A stretch of DNA of 9,595 nt from Elusimicrobiota bacterium (lineage in GTDB: Bacteria > Elusimicrobiota > Endomicrobiia > Endomicrobiales > Endomicrobiaceae): the NCBI GenBank assembly GCA_031282945.1, contig JAITCX010000003.1, forward strand, positions 1 to 9,595, given 5' to 3'. The notes under the pieces were generated by a model that was not told where the DNA came from, searched no databases, and worked only from the letters and a program-made list of their open reading frames with translations. The translations under genes were made by a program, and so were the position numbers. Below, piece by piece: positions 1 to 6,391 of this stretch (within the stretch, counting starts at the first letter, position 1; the number at the start of each line of letters is the position of its first letter).

Positions 1-1436
1 ATTTGTTTTGTGAAATTTTCTCTCTGCAAATTTGGATCGTTTAGCTCGGAATAAGCGTTGGCGATTTCCATACCGTTTATATAAAGCTCAAAACGCTCGG
101 CAATTTGCGGCTCATCAAATTTCACTTTTGTAAGCGGCGAATAAACCGCCGGATGATCTATAACAAAAGTCGGAGCCGTTAAATGCGGCACAACCATTTT
201 GTCAAAAACCTCGTCTAAAATTTTTTGGGCGGGCGCAGTTGGAGAAATATCTAAATTTAGATGGCGGACTTTTTCGTACAAATCAGGACTTTCCAGAAAA
301 GGCAATAAATCCAAATCTGTATATTCTTTTATAAGGTCAAACATTTTCTTTTTGGAAAAGTTTAAATTCAACTTTGAGTCCACGGCTTGCGCCGCCGATT
401 TAATTAGTTTTTCAGTTATGTCCATCATATCATTATAGTCCGCATAGGACTGGTAAAGTTCCAACATTGTAAACTCAGGATTGTGATTTCTGTCTATGCC
501 CTCATTTCTAAAATTTCTGCCAATTTCAAAAACGCGTTCCAATCCGCCAACAACCAAACGTTTTAAAAATAATTCCGGCGCTATGCGCAGAAATAAATCG
601 ATGCCCAAAGCATTGTGATGAGTGACGAAAGGTTTTGCAGTTGCCCCGCCTGCAAGCGTTTGCAAAATCGGCGTTTCCACTTCAATAAAATCCAAAGCGT
701 TTAATTCATTTCTAATGCTAGAAATTATTTTTGCCCTTTTTATAAAAATATCTTTCACATTTTCATTGGCAATTAAATCCAAATATCTCTGGCGGTATCG
801 GGTCTCGGTATCTTTTAAACCATGCCATTTTTCAGGCAGCGGGCGGAAAGCTTTTGTAAGCATTGTCCAACTTTTTACTAAAATGCTGAGTTCATTTGTG
901 CGGGTTCTAAAAGGCGTTCCGCTGACGGCAATGATATCGGATAAATCCACCATTTCTTTAAAAAGTTTATATTGATCCACTCCCATTTGATCGGCGCGGA
1001 CATAAATTTGCATTTTACCGGTAGCATCGCGCAAATCTATAAAAGCCGCTTTGCCCATATTGCGATAGGTCATGACGCGTCCGGCGATATGCAAAACATC
1101 ATCCGCTTGTTGGCCATGCTCAAGGGAAGAAAACTTGGAAGCGGCATCCGCAATTTTTTCTAAGGGATACGGATATTTTGCAATGTATGGGTTTATCCCT
1201 AAAGAACGCAAAGCGGCGGCTTTTTGTTTTCTTTGAGAAATCAAAGTTTGAATTGGAGCGGCTTCCTGCTCGGCAGGTTGATTTGGCTCAACTTTTTTTT
1301 GAGGATTTTTATTAACCTTTATATTTTTTTCTTTGGACGAATCGGATTGAGATATCTGCGGAGTTTTAGAATCTTGGGCGCCGGCATTTTGCGCATTTTT
1401 TTGGGGGACGTTTTTTGGCTGATTTGTATCTTGCAT
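1..1436 (-). CDS. lysS: Lysyl-tRNA synthetase, class II (C-terminus beyond window)
   Basis: Charges tRNA-Lys with lysine in the cytoplasm, using ATP. In this window, 478 codons are readable from the ATG at 1436. An OB-fold anticodon-binding domain lies at about residues 113-205. Class II motif 1 surrounds EVETPIL (252-258), and motif 2 runs from RVFEIGRNFRNEG (301-313) through HNPEFTMLELY (318-328). The lysine-pocket segment NGMEIANAYSELND spans 454-467. Motif 3 (GIGIDR-type) and roughly 60 residues are expected past the window edge. The start is supported by TAAGGAGA at 1443-1450, seven bases upstream. Typical LysRS homology begins only near residue 65 (LISQRKQKAAALRSLGINPY). The first 64 residues form a Gln/Asn/Lys/Pro-rich, low-complexity extension with no internal Met. 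Where E. coli LysS has GNGFSELND, this protein has Tyr in place of Phe. Identification is firm. Confidence 0.97.
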   Translation of the reverse strand, partial: MQDTNQPKNVPQKNAQNAGAQDSKTPQISQSDSSKEKNIKVNKNPQKKVEPNQPAEQEAAPIQTLISQRKQKAAALRSLGINPYIAKYPYPLEKIADAASKFSSLEHGQQADDVLHIAGRVMTYRNMGKAAFIDLRDATGKMQIYVRADQMGVDQYKLFKEMVDLSDIIAVSGTPFRTRTNELSILVKSWTMLTKAFRPLPEKWHGLKDTETRYRQRYLDLIANENVKDIFIKRAKIISSIRNELNALDFIEVETPILQTLAGGATAKPFVTHHNALGIDLFLRIAPELFLKRLVVGGLERVFEIGRNFRNEGIDRNHNPEFTMLELYQSYADYNDMMDITEKLIKSAAQAVDSKLNLNFSKKKMFDLIKEYTDLDLLPFLESPDLYEKVRHLNLDISPTAPAQKILDEVFDKMVVPHLTAPTFVIDHPAVYSPLTKVKFDEPQIAERFELYINGMEIANAYSELNDPNLQRENFTKQ

Positions 1437-1456
1437 TTAAGCTCTCCTTAATATAT

Positions 1457-1504
1457 AAAAAAGCGATCATTTGACCCCCGTTTCTTAAGGGATCAAATGA
1501 TCGC
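1457..1504 (-). terminator. Terminator-like hairpin in the lysS leader
   Basis: Read on the minus strand, arms at 1489-1504 and 1463-1478 form a 16-bp stem: 12 perfect pairs, one T-G wobble, three C-G pairs. The loop is 10 bases, and six T follow directly (1457-1462). This is a textbook intrinsic terminator. It sits between the predicted lysS promoter and its ribosome binding site, so it may attenuate lysS, stabilise the 5' end, or stop read-through from upstream. On the plus strand no T-run follows. Confidence 0.75.
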
Positions 1505-1793
1505 CACTTTGTTATTAAATATACATTTTTTGAGATTTTTAGTCAAAACCAAGAAATCGCACGCGAACCTTTATAATTTATAAAAAGAAAAAATTATTTC
1601 TGTTATAAAAAATAGACCAAACTTTAATATTAAAAAAAATATGCCGCAAAACACAAAAAATCATGCATTCTTACTATATAAGACATTTCATTAAAAACAG
1701 AAATGGTTTGCATAGCGAACACGTGAGCTATTACTCATTATATTATTATATTAATGGAAATAGGTGCGATTAAAAAGATATTATTAAATTTTT
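1505..1793. other. AT-rich intergenic region between lysS and the broken gene
   Basis: About 290 bases with no credible open frame. It holds the lysS promoter at its left end. A short inverted repeat, ATAGC...GCTAT, lies around 1712-1731 with CACGTG inside it. CATTTC...GAAATG near 1684-1705 is a weaker one. I see no tRNA, no T-box consensus and no CRISPR-like repeat here. Confidence 0.5.
1518..1546 (-). promoter_or_regulatory. Predicted sigma70-type promoter of lysS
   Basis: On the minus strand, TTGACT (1541-1546) and TATATT (1518-1523) are separated by exactly 17 bases. Transcription would start near 1511, giving a leader of about 75 bases. The terminator-like hairpin would begin within its first ten nucleotides. 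The close match to the consensus makes this a good prediction. Confidence 0.65.
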
Positions 1794-1961
1794 TTACTTT
1801 CCTTCTTCCTCTGGCGGTTCTAACTCTTTGCGTGGGAATAAATATGGTTGGGGATTGTCATTGTTCGGTAGTCTTTTTATTTTTATGGGTTTACTAAAAT
1901 AATCTCCTTCTCCAAAAGCTATAATCTCGGTAACTATTCGTGAAACCTTTACTTCTCCATA
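1794..1961 (-). CDS. C-terminal remnant of the broken gene, no start codon
   Basis: A 55-codon frame beginning YGEVKVSRIVTEIIAFGEGD and ending ELEPPEEEGK before TAA at 1794-1796. It has no ATG, GTG or TTG start with a ribosome binding site. Its first residues join sensibly to the end of the preceding fragment in the -1 frame. It is best read as the missing C-terminus and not as a separate gene. Confidence 0.55.
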   Translation of the reverse strand, partial: YGEVKVSRIVTEIIAFGEGDYFSKPIKIKRLPNNDNPQPYLFPRKELEPPEEEGK

Positions 1962-2434
1962 TTACCCATAAATGTTGTAATCGTTTTCAATGTACATTCT
2001 ATAAAACTGCCATTGGCAAACTTAATTTCATGCGCATACACCTGAGTTAAAAAAACTTCATCTGTTATTCCAAATTCAATAGATTCATTGCCCATGTAAC
2101 CCTTCCATTTACATTTACTGCCTTTTACTAATACGGGACATACTATGAAAATTTTTACTTCCCTTTCGGTCTCCTCTTGGACTGATTCTTTTTGTAGAAT
2201 AAACTCATTAAACCTTTCACTAGGAACTTTTATGGGTTGAAAAATTAAATCTCCACCATTTTTTGTATTACTGCTAATCTCTATGAATTTTATAGTCTTA
2301 TCTTTTTTGGCCATCTTAAAATATTCACTTTTTTTACTAATAAAATATTTATTGTTGCCAACAATATAATCATAATCATCTTCTGTTAATTCATTATTTT
2401 TTACAGCCTTTTTTATTTTTAGAACATTGTCCAA
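1949..2434 (-). CDS. Hypothetical protein, central fragment of the broken gene
   Basis: An open frame of 161 codons. Its only upstream start option is TTG at 2434, with a purine-rich AAGG touching it and no proper spacing, so independent translation is doubtful. The same frame is open back to about 2530 and there reads FEEIFKNLWAGDKKINVR. This supports it being the continuation of the upstream fragment. It contains a Lys/Asp-rich helical stretch (1-50) and a strand-rich part near VKIFIVCPVLVKG. The terminal GNMEK is probably out of the true frame. Function unknown. Confidence 0.5.
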   Translation of the reverse strand: MDNVLKIKKAVKNNELTEDDYDYIVGNNKYFISKKSEYFKMAKKDKTIKFIEISSNTKNGGDLIFQPIKVPSERFNEFILQKESVQEETEREVKIFIVCPVLVKGSKCKWKGYMGNESIEFGITDEVFLTQVYAHEIKFANGSFIECTLKTITTFMGNMEK

Positions 2435-2442
2435 CCTTACGT

Positions 2443-2766
2443 TTATCTTTTTATCACCCGCCCATAAGTTTTTAAAAATTTCTTCAAAAATACTGTAGCG
2501 GCAGCGGCAATAAGAGCTACTACTAATGGACTATGACTAGTAAATAGGTATATGCTTTCCGAGCTTCCTTTTCTCCTTGCGGCAATATTAATTTCTACTA
2601 AAGAATTAGAATCAAGATATTCATTTATTACCTGCATACCTTCAATGAATTTTGTTTCACACTTATTAAATATTTCCGCATTAATAAAGTGTTTATTTTT
2701 ATCTGTAAAGCTATACTTCAATTGAATATCCACTGAAATTTGATTTGAATTTACTTGTGAATTCAT
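2443..2766 (-). CDS. Hypothetical protein, N-terminal fragment of the broken gene
   Basis: 107 codons from ATG 2766, with AAGGA nine bases upstream of the start. Residues 11-75 look like a small folded region (VDIQLKYSF, then a helix, then VEINIAARRKGSSESIYLF). A hydrophobic stretch at 80-94 follows, then a basic tail, FLKKFLKTYGRVIKR. The last eight residues, after K99, are probably an artefact of the frame change. The -1 frame from here reads on into the next fragment. Function unknown. Confidence 0.5.
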   Translation of the reverse strand: MNSQVNSNQISVDIQLKYSFTDKNKHFINAEIFNKCETKFIEGMQVINEYLDSNSLVEINIAARRKGSSESIYLFTSHSPLVVALIAAAATVFLKKFLKTYGRVIKR

Positions 2767-2807
2767 CTTTATTTTTCCTTTTTTGTTTTTATAATATAAA
2801 TTTTATA

Positions 2808-2837
2808 ACTATAAAATTCTATTATTTTTAATTTCAA
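2808..2837 (-). promoter_or_regulatory. Possible promoter of the broken gene
   Basis: On the minus strand, TTGAAA (2832-2837) and TATAGT (2808-2813) are 18 bases apart, 42 bases upstream of the ATG at 2766. The surrounding sequence is so AT-rich that chance matches are likely. Confidence 0.35.
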
Positions 2838-2995
2838 TTAAATTAGCTTTATCAATCGGCCGCATTATTATTAAAAACAAGAAAGGTAAATTTCGCTATA
2901 TTTAACTCATTGCTATAAAATCACAAATCAAAAAATTTCTACAACACTAATATTCTAATATTATAGAAAACTTATTGTTTAATAAAAACGATGAA

Positions 2996-3181
2996 TTCTC
3001 TTTTTGCCAAAAGAGAAACAGAAAAACTAACTACGCTTATAAGCTAATTCTCTCTTTCAAAAAGAGAGACAGAAATTTCTTTTGCCAAAGAAATAAAAAA
3101 CCGTTTGCAGCTTACTTCTTCTTTCCGTAAAAGCGAAACAGAAAATTAACGCTCTTTAATCATTTCTAAATATTTTTTTGC
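2996..3181. repeat. Hairpin-repeat block A, upstream of cdd
   Basis: Hairpin units joined by conserved spacers. Unit 1 has arms TTCTCTTTT (2996-3004) and AAAAGAGAA (3009-3017), followed by ACAGAAA. Unit 2 has arms TCTCTCTTT (3049-3057) and AAAGAGAGA (3061-3069), also followed by ACAGAAA. Then come a weaker TTCTTTTG-CCAAAGAA pairing (about 3077-3092) and a degenerate unit around 3116-3147 that keeps GAAACAGAAAATTAACGCT. The block aligns along its length with 6013-6203, roughly three-quarters identical by eye. Hairpin arms differ between units in ways that keep base pairing. None is followed by a T-run, so these are not ordinary terminators. Confidence 0.75.
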
Positions 3182-3212
3182 CCTGCTTTTTACTTATTTT
3201 TCCCGCGCCTAC

Positions 3213-3242
3213 TTTATAAATAATTATAATATTTTGTATAAT
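3213..3242 (+). promoter_or_regulatory. Possible promoter of the cdd operon
   Basis: TATAAT at 3237-3242 has a poor -35 candidate, TTTATA (3213-3218), 18 bases upstream. A second TATAAT occurs at 3225-3230 without a convincing -35. Transcription from the first would begin about 40 bases before the cdd start. The -10 is good and the -35 weak. Confidence 0.4.
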
Positions 3243-3291
3243 CCACAAATTATGTATTTTTATGTCTCATTATATTTCAAAGGAGAATTTT

Positions 3292-3693
3292 ATGCAGCAA
3301 GAATATGTAGAGCTTGCGCGGCAAGCTCAAAAAGTTTCAGAAAATGCCTATACCCCCTATTCTCATTTTAATGTGGGATGCGCTGTTTTAACGCAAACAG
3401 GGGAAGTTTTCTTGGGCGCAAATATAGAAAATGCTTCTTACGGTTTGTCCAATTGCGCCGAACGTTCCGCCTTATTTAATGCCTTCTCCAATGCAAAAAA
3501 TCCCAATATAAAAGCTTTGGCAGTTTGGACAAAACAAGGAAATGTTTTCCCATGCGGAGCATGCCGCCAAGTCATCTTGGAACTTGCCCCCAAAGCCGAT
3601 ATTATCATAAACGACAAAAATGGAAATTTAAACATTTATAAAATATCCGAGCTTCTGCCTCATTGTTTTGATCAGAGCGATTTGAATAAATAA
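3292..3693 (+). CDS. cdd: Cytidine deaminase
   Basis: Hydrolytically deaminates cytidine and deoxycytidine to uridine and deoxyuridine in pyrimidine salvage. It is cytoplasmic and expected to be a zinc-dependent homotetramer. The 133-residue product has the short-family zinc site: C55-A-E57 within NCAERSA, and P87-C88-G-A-C91. Glu57 is the proton shuttle. The nucleoside-binding segment GANIENASYG (42-51) and PYSHFNVG (22-29) are intact. The length matches the small tetrameric class. An ATG at 3262 is also in frame. The ATG at 3292 is chosen because AAGGAG (3280-3285) lies six bases before it and the extra ten residues are not part of the family. It is first in an operon, with rlmB one base after its stop. 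Confidence 0.95.
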   Translation: MQQEYVELARQAQKVSENAYTPYSHFNVGCAVLTQTGEVFLGANIENASYGLSNCAERSALFNAFSNAKNPNIKALAVWTKQGNVFPCGACRQVILELAPKADIIINDKNGNLNIYKISELLPHCFDQSDLNK

Positions 3694-3694
3694 A

Positions 3695-4492
3695 ATGAAT
3701 AAAAAAAATAAATATTCTAAACCCCCGCGCCGCATCAACCAATCCACAGCGCAAGAAAATACAGATACCTCACCAAATACATCAATTGTATACGGCAGAA
3801 ATCCCGTCTTGGAAATTCTAAAATCTTCCACGAGAAGTATCAATAAAATTTATATTTCTCAAACTGCCCATGGCGCAAAAATAAATGAAATCGTACAGCT
3901 TGCAAAACAAAAAGGCATCGCATTTCATTGCGTTAACCCAGACAAATTAGATAAATTTTCTGAGGATTCTCAAGGCATTATCGCTGAAGTTTCGCCAAAA
4001 GAATATGTCGAACCTGAGGAGATAATTTCTAAAGCTCTTGCATCCCAAAATCCCCTAATTGTTTTGCTTTGCGGAATTTACGATCCCCATAATTTAGGCG
4101 CAATCATTAGAAACTGCGTTGCCTTTGGAGCTAGCGGCGTAATAATTCCAAAATGGCATTCTGCGGCAATAAATGAAACCGTTGCAAAAGCTTCCGCAGG
4201 AGCGGTGGAACATATTTTAATTTCGCTAGTATCAAATTTAAATAATGCCATTGCGCTGCTCAAAAAAAATAATTTTTGGATTGTTGGAGCGGAAAACGGA
4301 TATGACGACATCTCCCAAACTAATATTCCTTCCCCACGGGCTTTGGTCATGGGAAATGAATCGGAAGGACTTGGCAAGCTTGTGAAAAAGAATTGCGATA
4401 TAATTATTTCAATTGCACAAAAAGAAAATATCTCATCTTTAAACGTATCATGCGCAAGCGCCATAATTTTATACGAATTAACTAAAAAATAA
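3695..4492 (+). CDS. rlmB: 23S rRNA 2'-O-ribose methyltransferase, RlmB/TrmH (SpoU) family
   Basis: A SAM-dependent 2'-O-ribose methyltransferase. By family, RlmB modifies G2251 in the peptidyl-transferase P loop of 23S rRNA. The N-terminal substrate-binding domain begins at IVYGRNPVLEIL (31-42). The SPOUT catalytic domain contains motif 1, DPHNLGAIIRN (130-140, catalytic Arg139), motif 2, ALVMGNESEGLG (216-227), and motif 3, SSLNVSCASAI (247-257). These form the trefoil-knot SAM pocket. A 30-residue polar, basic N-terminal tail precedes the usual start of RlmB. The ATG follows the cdd stop after one base and has no good ribosome binding site, so translation is probably coupled to cdd. A tRNA ribose methyltransferase of the same family is the alternative; the IVYGRNPV N-terminus favours RlmB. 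Confidence 0.92.
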   Translation: MNKKNKYSKPPRRINQSTAQENTDTSPNTSIVYGRNPVLEILKSSTRSINKIYISQTAHGAKINEIVQLAKQKGIAFHCVNPDKLDKFSEDSQGIIAEVSPKEYVEPEEIISKALASQNPLIVLLCGIYDPHNLGAIIRNCVAFGASGVIIPKWHSAAINETVAKASAGAVEHILISLVSNLNNAIALLKKNNFWIVGAENGYDDISQTNIPSPRALVMGNESEGLGKLVKKNCDIIISIAQKENISSLNVSCASAIILYELTKK

Positions 4493-4504
4493 AAAGGAGC
4501 AATT

Positions 4505-5932
4505 ATGATCAAGAAAGCGATTACGATAGCAGTTATTCTACTCTTTACAACTATTACTATTTATGCTCAAGAAAACAAAAAGCCTAATGCAAATCAAAAT
4601 TCTCGCCAAGCGCCGCGAGTTGAAGATACGCAAATATCTCAAAATACAGACGATGCCGCAGAGAATAAATACATTCAAGAAAATTTTGAAGGCAAAACTA
4701 TTTCACATATAAATATCACAACAAAACGACTTTTTCCTCAAATTGCTAAAAGAAATTTTCCATTAAAAGAAGGTGAAATTTTCACATTAAAAAAATATGA
4801 AATTGCAAAACAAAGCTTGCATGACATGCGCATTTTTAAAACAATAGATTTTGACATAGTTAAAAATGCAGACAATACCTTAACAATAAATATCAATGCC
4901 CAAGATGGATATTTTGTTTTTCCGTTTATAATGGCTACTTCGGGTCAAAGCCAAGGCGTATCCATATTGCTTATGGAAAATAATTTATTTAGGTTTGGAG
5001 AATTTGTAATGTTGGGGGGAGCTTTCTCCGAAAAAAATTATATGTTTAGCAATATTTTATCCATAAAGAAAAATGCCTTCAGCGTCTCCTTGACTAATAT
5101 GGATTATACCCAGTCCGTCTACGACAACGGCGCATACAGCAATTCAAGTTTCTTTTCTAGCTCCAATAAAAATGAGAAGTTGACATTGATAGACGAACAA
5201 ATTGTAAAAGAAGAATCATGGAAAATCGGATGGCGCCGCCCGCTAAGCGAGATGTTCTTTTTTTCGGTGGGCTACAATTATAGCGATGTAAGATATCCTC
5301 AAAACAACGGCTTTCATAACACTGCGCTATTTGGTTTGGGACTTTCAAAAAATATGTGGGGGGGCGCCGCAAGAATGGGATCTGTGGGCGCAATTTTTGG
5401 ACTCGGCGTTTCCGATTTAGGCGATAGATTTAAACGTTTGCCAAGTCCTTCATTTGGATATACGGCTTCAATAGACTATGAAAATGGAAATAAATTGACA
5501 GGCTCCGAATATGATATCTCAAAAGCTTATCTTAAAACAGCTCTGAGTTTGGAGCTGCCGGGCAGAGATATTATTGGAGTTTATTTTTCTTATGCAGACG
5601 CTTTTGTTTCCCCAGATTATGACAGGGTAAAAACATCCGATATGTTCCAAAGAGGCAGTTATTCTTTTGAGTTTAGAGGACGTCACATTGCGGCAGTCGG
5701 GATAAATTTTGTTACATATGTTTTTAAAAGCAAAACAGGATTTTTATCGCTGTCGCCTTTTATTGAAAACGCCATTACTACAGACGAAAATTTTTATAGA
5801 CAATTGACAGGAGTCGGCTTAAGCGCCGCTTATACCTTTTGGAAATTTCCATTTCCGCTTGGACTGAGAGGCACATATATCAGCCAAACGCAAACAGGCG
5901 ATATCTCTTTCATGTTTGGAGCAAGCTTTTAA
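4505..5932 (+). CDS. Outer membrane Omp85/BamA-like protein with one POTRA domain
   Basis: Predicted beta-barrel protein of the outer membrane. A signal peptide (1-21, MIKKAITIAVILLFTTITIYA) is followed by a polar, Gln/Asn-rich linker to about residue 60. One POTRA domain follows (about 64-133): KTISHINITTKRLF, then a helix, then FTLKKYEIAKQSLHDMRIFKTIDFDI. Residues 135-475 alternate amphipathic strands and end in SFMFGASF with a terminal Phe, typical of barrel proteins recognised by the BAM machinery. FRGR (390-393) sits where the conserved L6-loop R-G motif of Omp85 proteins is expected. At 475 residues it is much shorter than BamA, which has five POTRA domains, so it is not the main assembly factor. 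Its substrate is unknown. AAGGAG (4494-4499) lies five bases before the ATG and 12 bases separate it from rlmB, making it third in the operon. Confidence 0.8.
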   Translation: MIKKAITIAVILLFTTITIYAQENKKPNANQNSRQAPRVEDTQISQNTDDAAENKYIQENFEGKTISHINITTKRLFPQIAKRNFPLKEGEIFTLKKYEIAKQSLHDMRIFKTIDFDIVKNADNTLTININAQDGYFVFPFIMATSGQSQGVSILLMENNLFRFGEFVMLGGAFSEKNYMFSNILSIKKNAFSVSLTNMDYTQSVYDNGAYSNSSFFSSSNKNEKLTLIDEQIVKEESWKIGWRRPLSEMFFFSVGYNYSDVRYPQNNGFHNTALFGLGLSKNMWGGAARMGSVGAIFGLGVSDLGDRFKRLPSPSFGYTASIDYENGNKLTGSEYDISKAYLKTALSLELPGRDIIGVYFSYADAFVSPDYDRVKTSDMFQRGSYSFEFRGRHIAAVGINFVTYVFKSKTGFLSLSPFIENAITTDENFYRQLTGVGLSAAYTFWKFPFPLGLRGTYISQTQTGDISFMFGASF

Positions 5933-5942
5933 AACCTTCCTT

Positions 5943-6203
5943 AACTCTTTTGTAAAAAAGAGTTGGAAATTATTTCTCTTTTGAAAAAGAGAAACAGAAA
6001 AGCAATGGTAGCTTTCTCTTTTTGAAAAAAAGAGAAACAGAAAAACTAACTGCGCTTACAAATTTATTCTCTCTTTGAAAAAGAGAGACAGAAATTCCTT
6101 TTGCCAAAACAAAAAAAACGACACTCGCAACTTGCTTCTCTTTTCTACAAAAGAGAAACAGAAAATTAACGCTATTTAATCTTTTTTCTCTTTATTTTTT
6201 TGC
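5943..6203. repeat. Hairpin-repeat block B, downstream of the Omp85-like gene
   Basis: Five hairpins in a row, with arms at 5943-5951/5956-5964, 5973-5982/5985-5994, 6013-6023/6027-6037, 6068-6076/6080-6088 and 6136-6144/6149-6157. The last four are each followed by ACAGAAA. The first reads AACTCTTTT/AAAAGAGTT, a compensated variant. The last three, with their spacers, align with block A upstream of cdd. Long shared strings include AACAGAAAAACTAACT and ACAGAAAATTAACGCT. None has a 3' T-run of terminator type on either strand. The block also extends the shared similarity into the T-rich tract near 6181-6201. Confidence 0.8.
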
Positions 6204-6273
6204 GCTACCTTTTGATTTTGCGGCGCCGCGCTTGCGAAAATTTTTTTCGCCCCCGCGCCGACTCTACTGTTGA

Positions 6274-6302
6274 CGTGACTGACAGCAGTCTATACTGTCA
6301 CG
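6274..6302. repeat. Small hairpin with alternative pairings inside the palindrome
   Basis: CGTGAC (6274-6279) pairs with GTCACG (6297-6302). TGACAG (6280-6285) can instead pair with CTGTCA (6295-6300), and GACTG (6277-6281) with CAGTC (6286-6290). The three options exclude one another, which gives this short stretch a switch-like look. Confidence 0.45.
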
Positions 6303-6313
6303 CCCGCGTGGGT

Positions 6314-6348
6314 GAGGGCAAGCGAAACTTCCAGTTTCCCTTGCCCTC
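6314..6348. repeat. Long hairpin, 16-bp stem
   Basis: Arms GAGGGCAAGCGAAACT (6314-6329) and AGTTTCCCTTGCCCTC (6333-6348) pair at 15 of 16 positions with a three-base loop. The only mismatch is C6323-C6339. No T-run follows on the plus strand (TTGGCGAAAAAAA) or on the minus strand, so it is unlikely to be a terminator. It is the most stable single element of the surrounding palindrome. Confidence 0.7.
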
Positions 6349-6391
6349 TTGGCGAAAAAAATTTCTCGCATAGCAGTGCTTACGCTCCGCT

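Larger units (their letters stand above)
1794..2766 (-). pseudogene. Unrecognised gene split across three frames by two single-base shifts
   Basis: Three consecutive minus-strand segments read as one protein if one base is restored at each of two places. Segment 1 runs from ATG 2766, segment 2 continues to 1949, and segment 3 from 1961 ends at TAA 1794-1796. The 973 bases plus two give exactly 325 codons (324 aa). The first lesion lies between 2531 and 2443. The second lies between 1964 and 1949. Read through, the first junction becomes FLKKFLKNLWAGDKKINVR and the second GNYGEVKVSRIVTEII, both natural-looking. The N-terminal part (1-75) mixes strand and helix predictions. A hydrophobic stretch follows at 80-94, then a Lys-rich middle and a strand-rich C-terminal part around KIFIVCPVLVKGSKCKW. 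The last 25 residues are Pro/Glu-rich. I do not recognise the family. The gene is very AT-rich and has no operon partner, which suits accessory DNA. It could be a decaying gene or a sequencing error. Confidence 0.7.

Noticed and set aside
199..1451. Several open frames on the plus strand (for example 199-438, 622-975, 1224-1451)
   Set aside because: They lie opposite the continuous lysyl-tRNA synthetase frame, resemble no family and lack ribosome binding sites.
1437..1560. T-box or lysine riboswitch ahead of lysS
   Set aside because: No T-box AGGGUGG-type motif is seen, and the predicted leader of about 75 bases is far too short for either.
1700..1740. tRNA remnant or attachment site
   Set aside because: A GTTCG-like string and a short stem occur on the minus strand, but no acceptor stem, anticodon arm or duplicated end can be found.
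2948..2963. TAATATT-CT-AATATTA inverted repeat
   Set aside because: Seven A/T pairs in a very AT-rich gap; a chance match is the simplest explanation.
3262..3291. A start ten codons upstream for cytidine deaminase
   Set aside because: The ribosome binding site AAGGAG at 3280-3285 lies inside this extension and is correctly spaced for the ATG at 3292.
4078..4512. A 144-codon minus-strand open frame opposite rlmB
   Set aside because: It is a shadow of the well-supported methyltransferase frame and has no family resemblance.
5933..5970. Intrinsic terminator directly after the Omp85-like gene
   Set aside because: The 9-bp hairpin at 5943-5964 is followed by GGAAATTA, not a T-run, so it was assigned to the repeat family.
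5943..6157. CRISPR array
   Set aside because: Repeat units vary in length and sequence, spacers are conserved between blocks rather than unique, and no cas gene is present.
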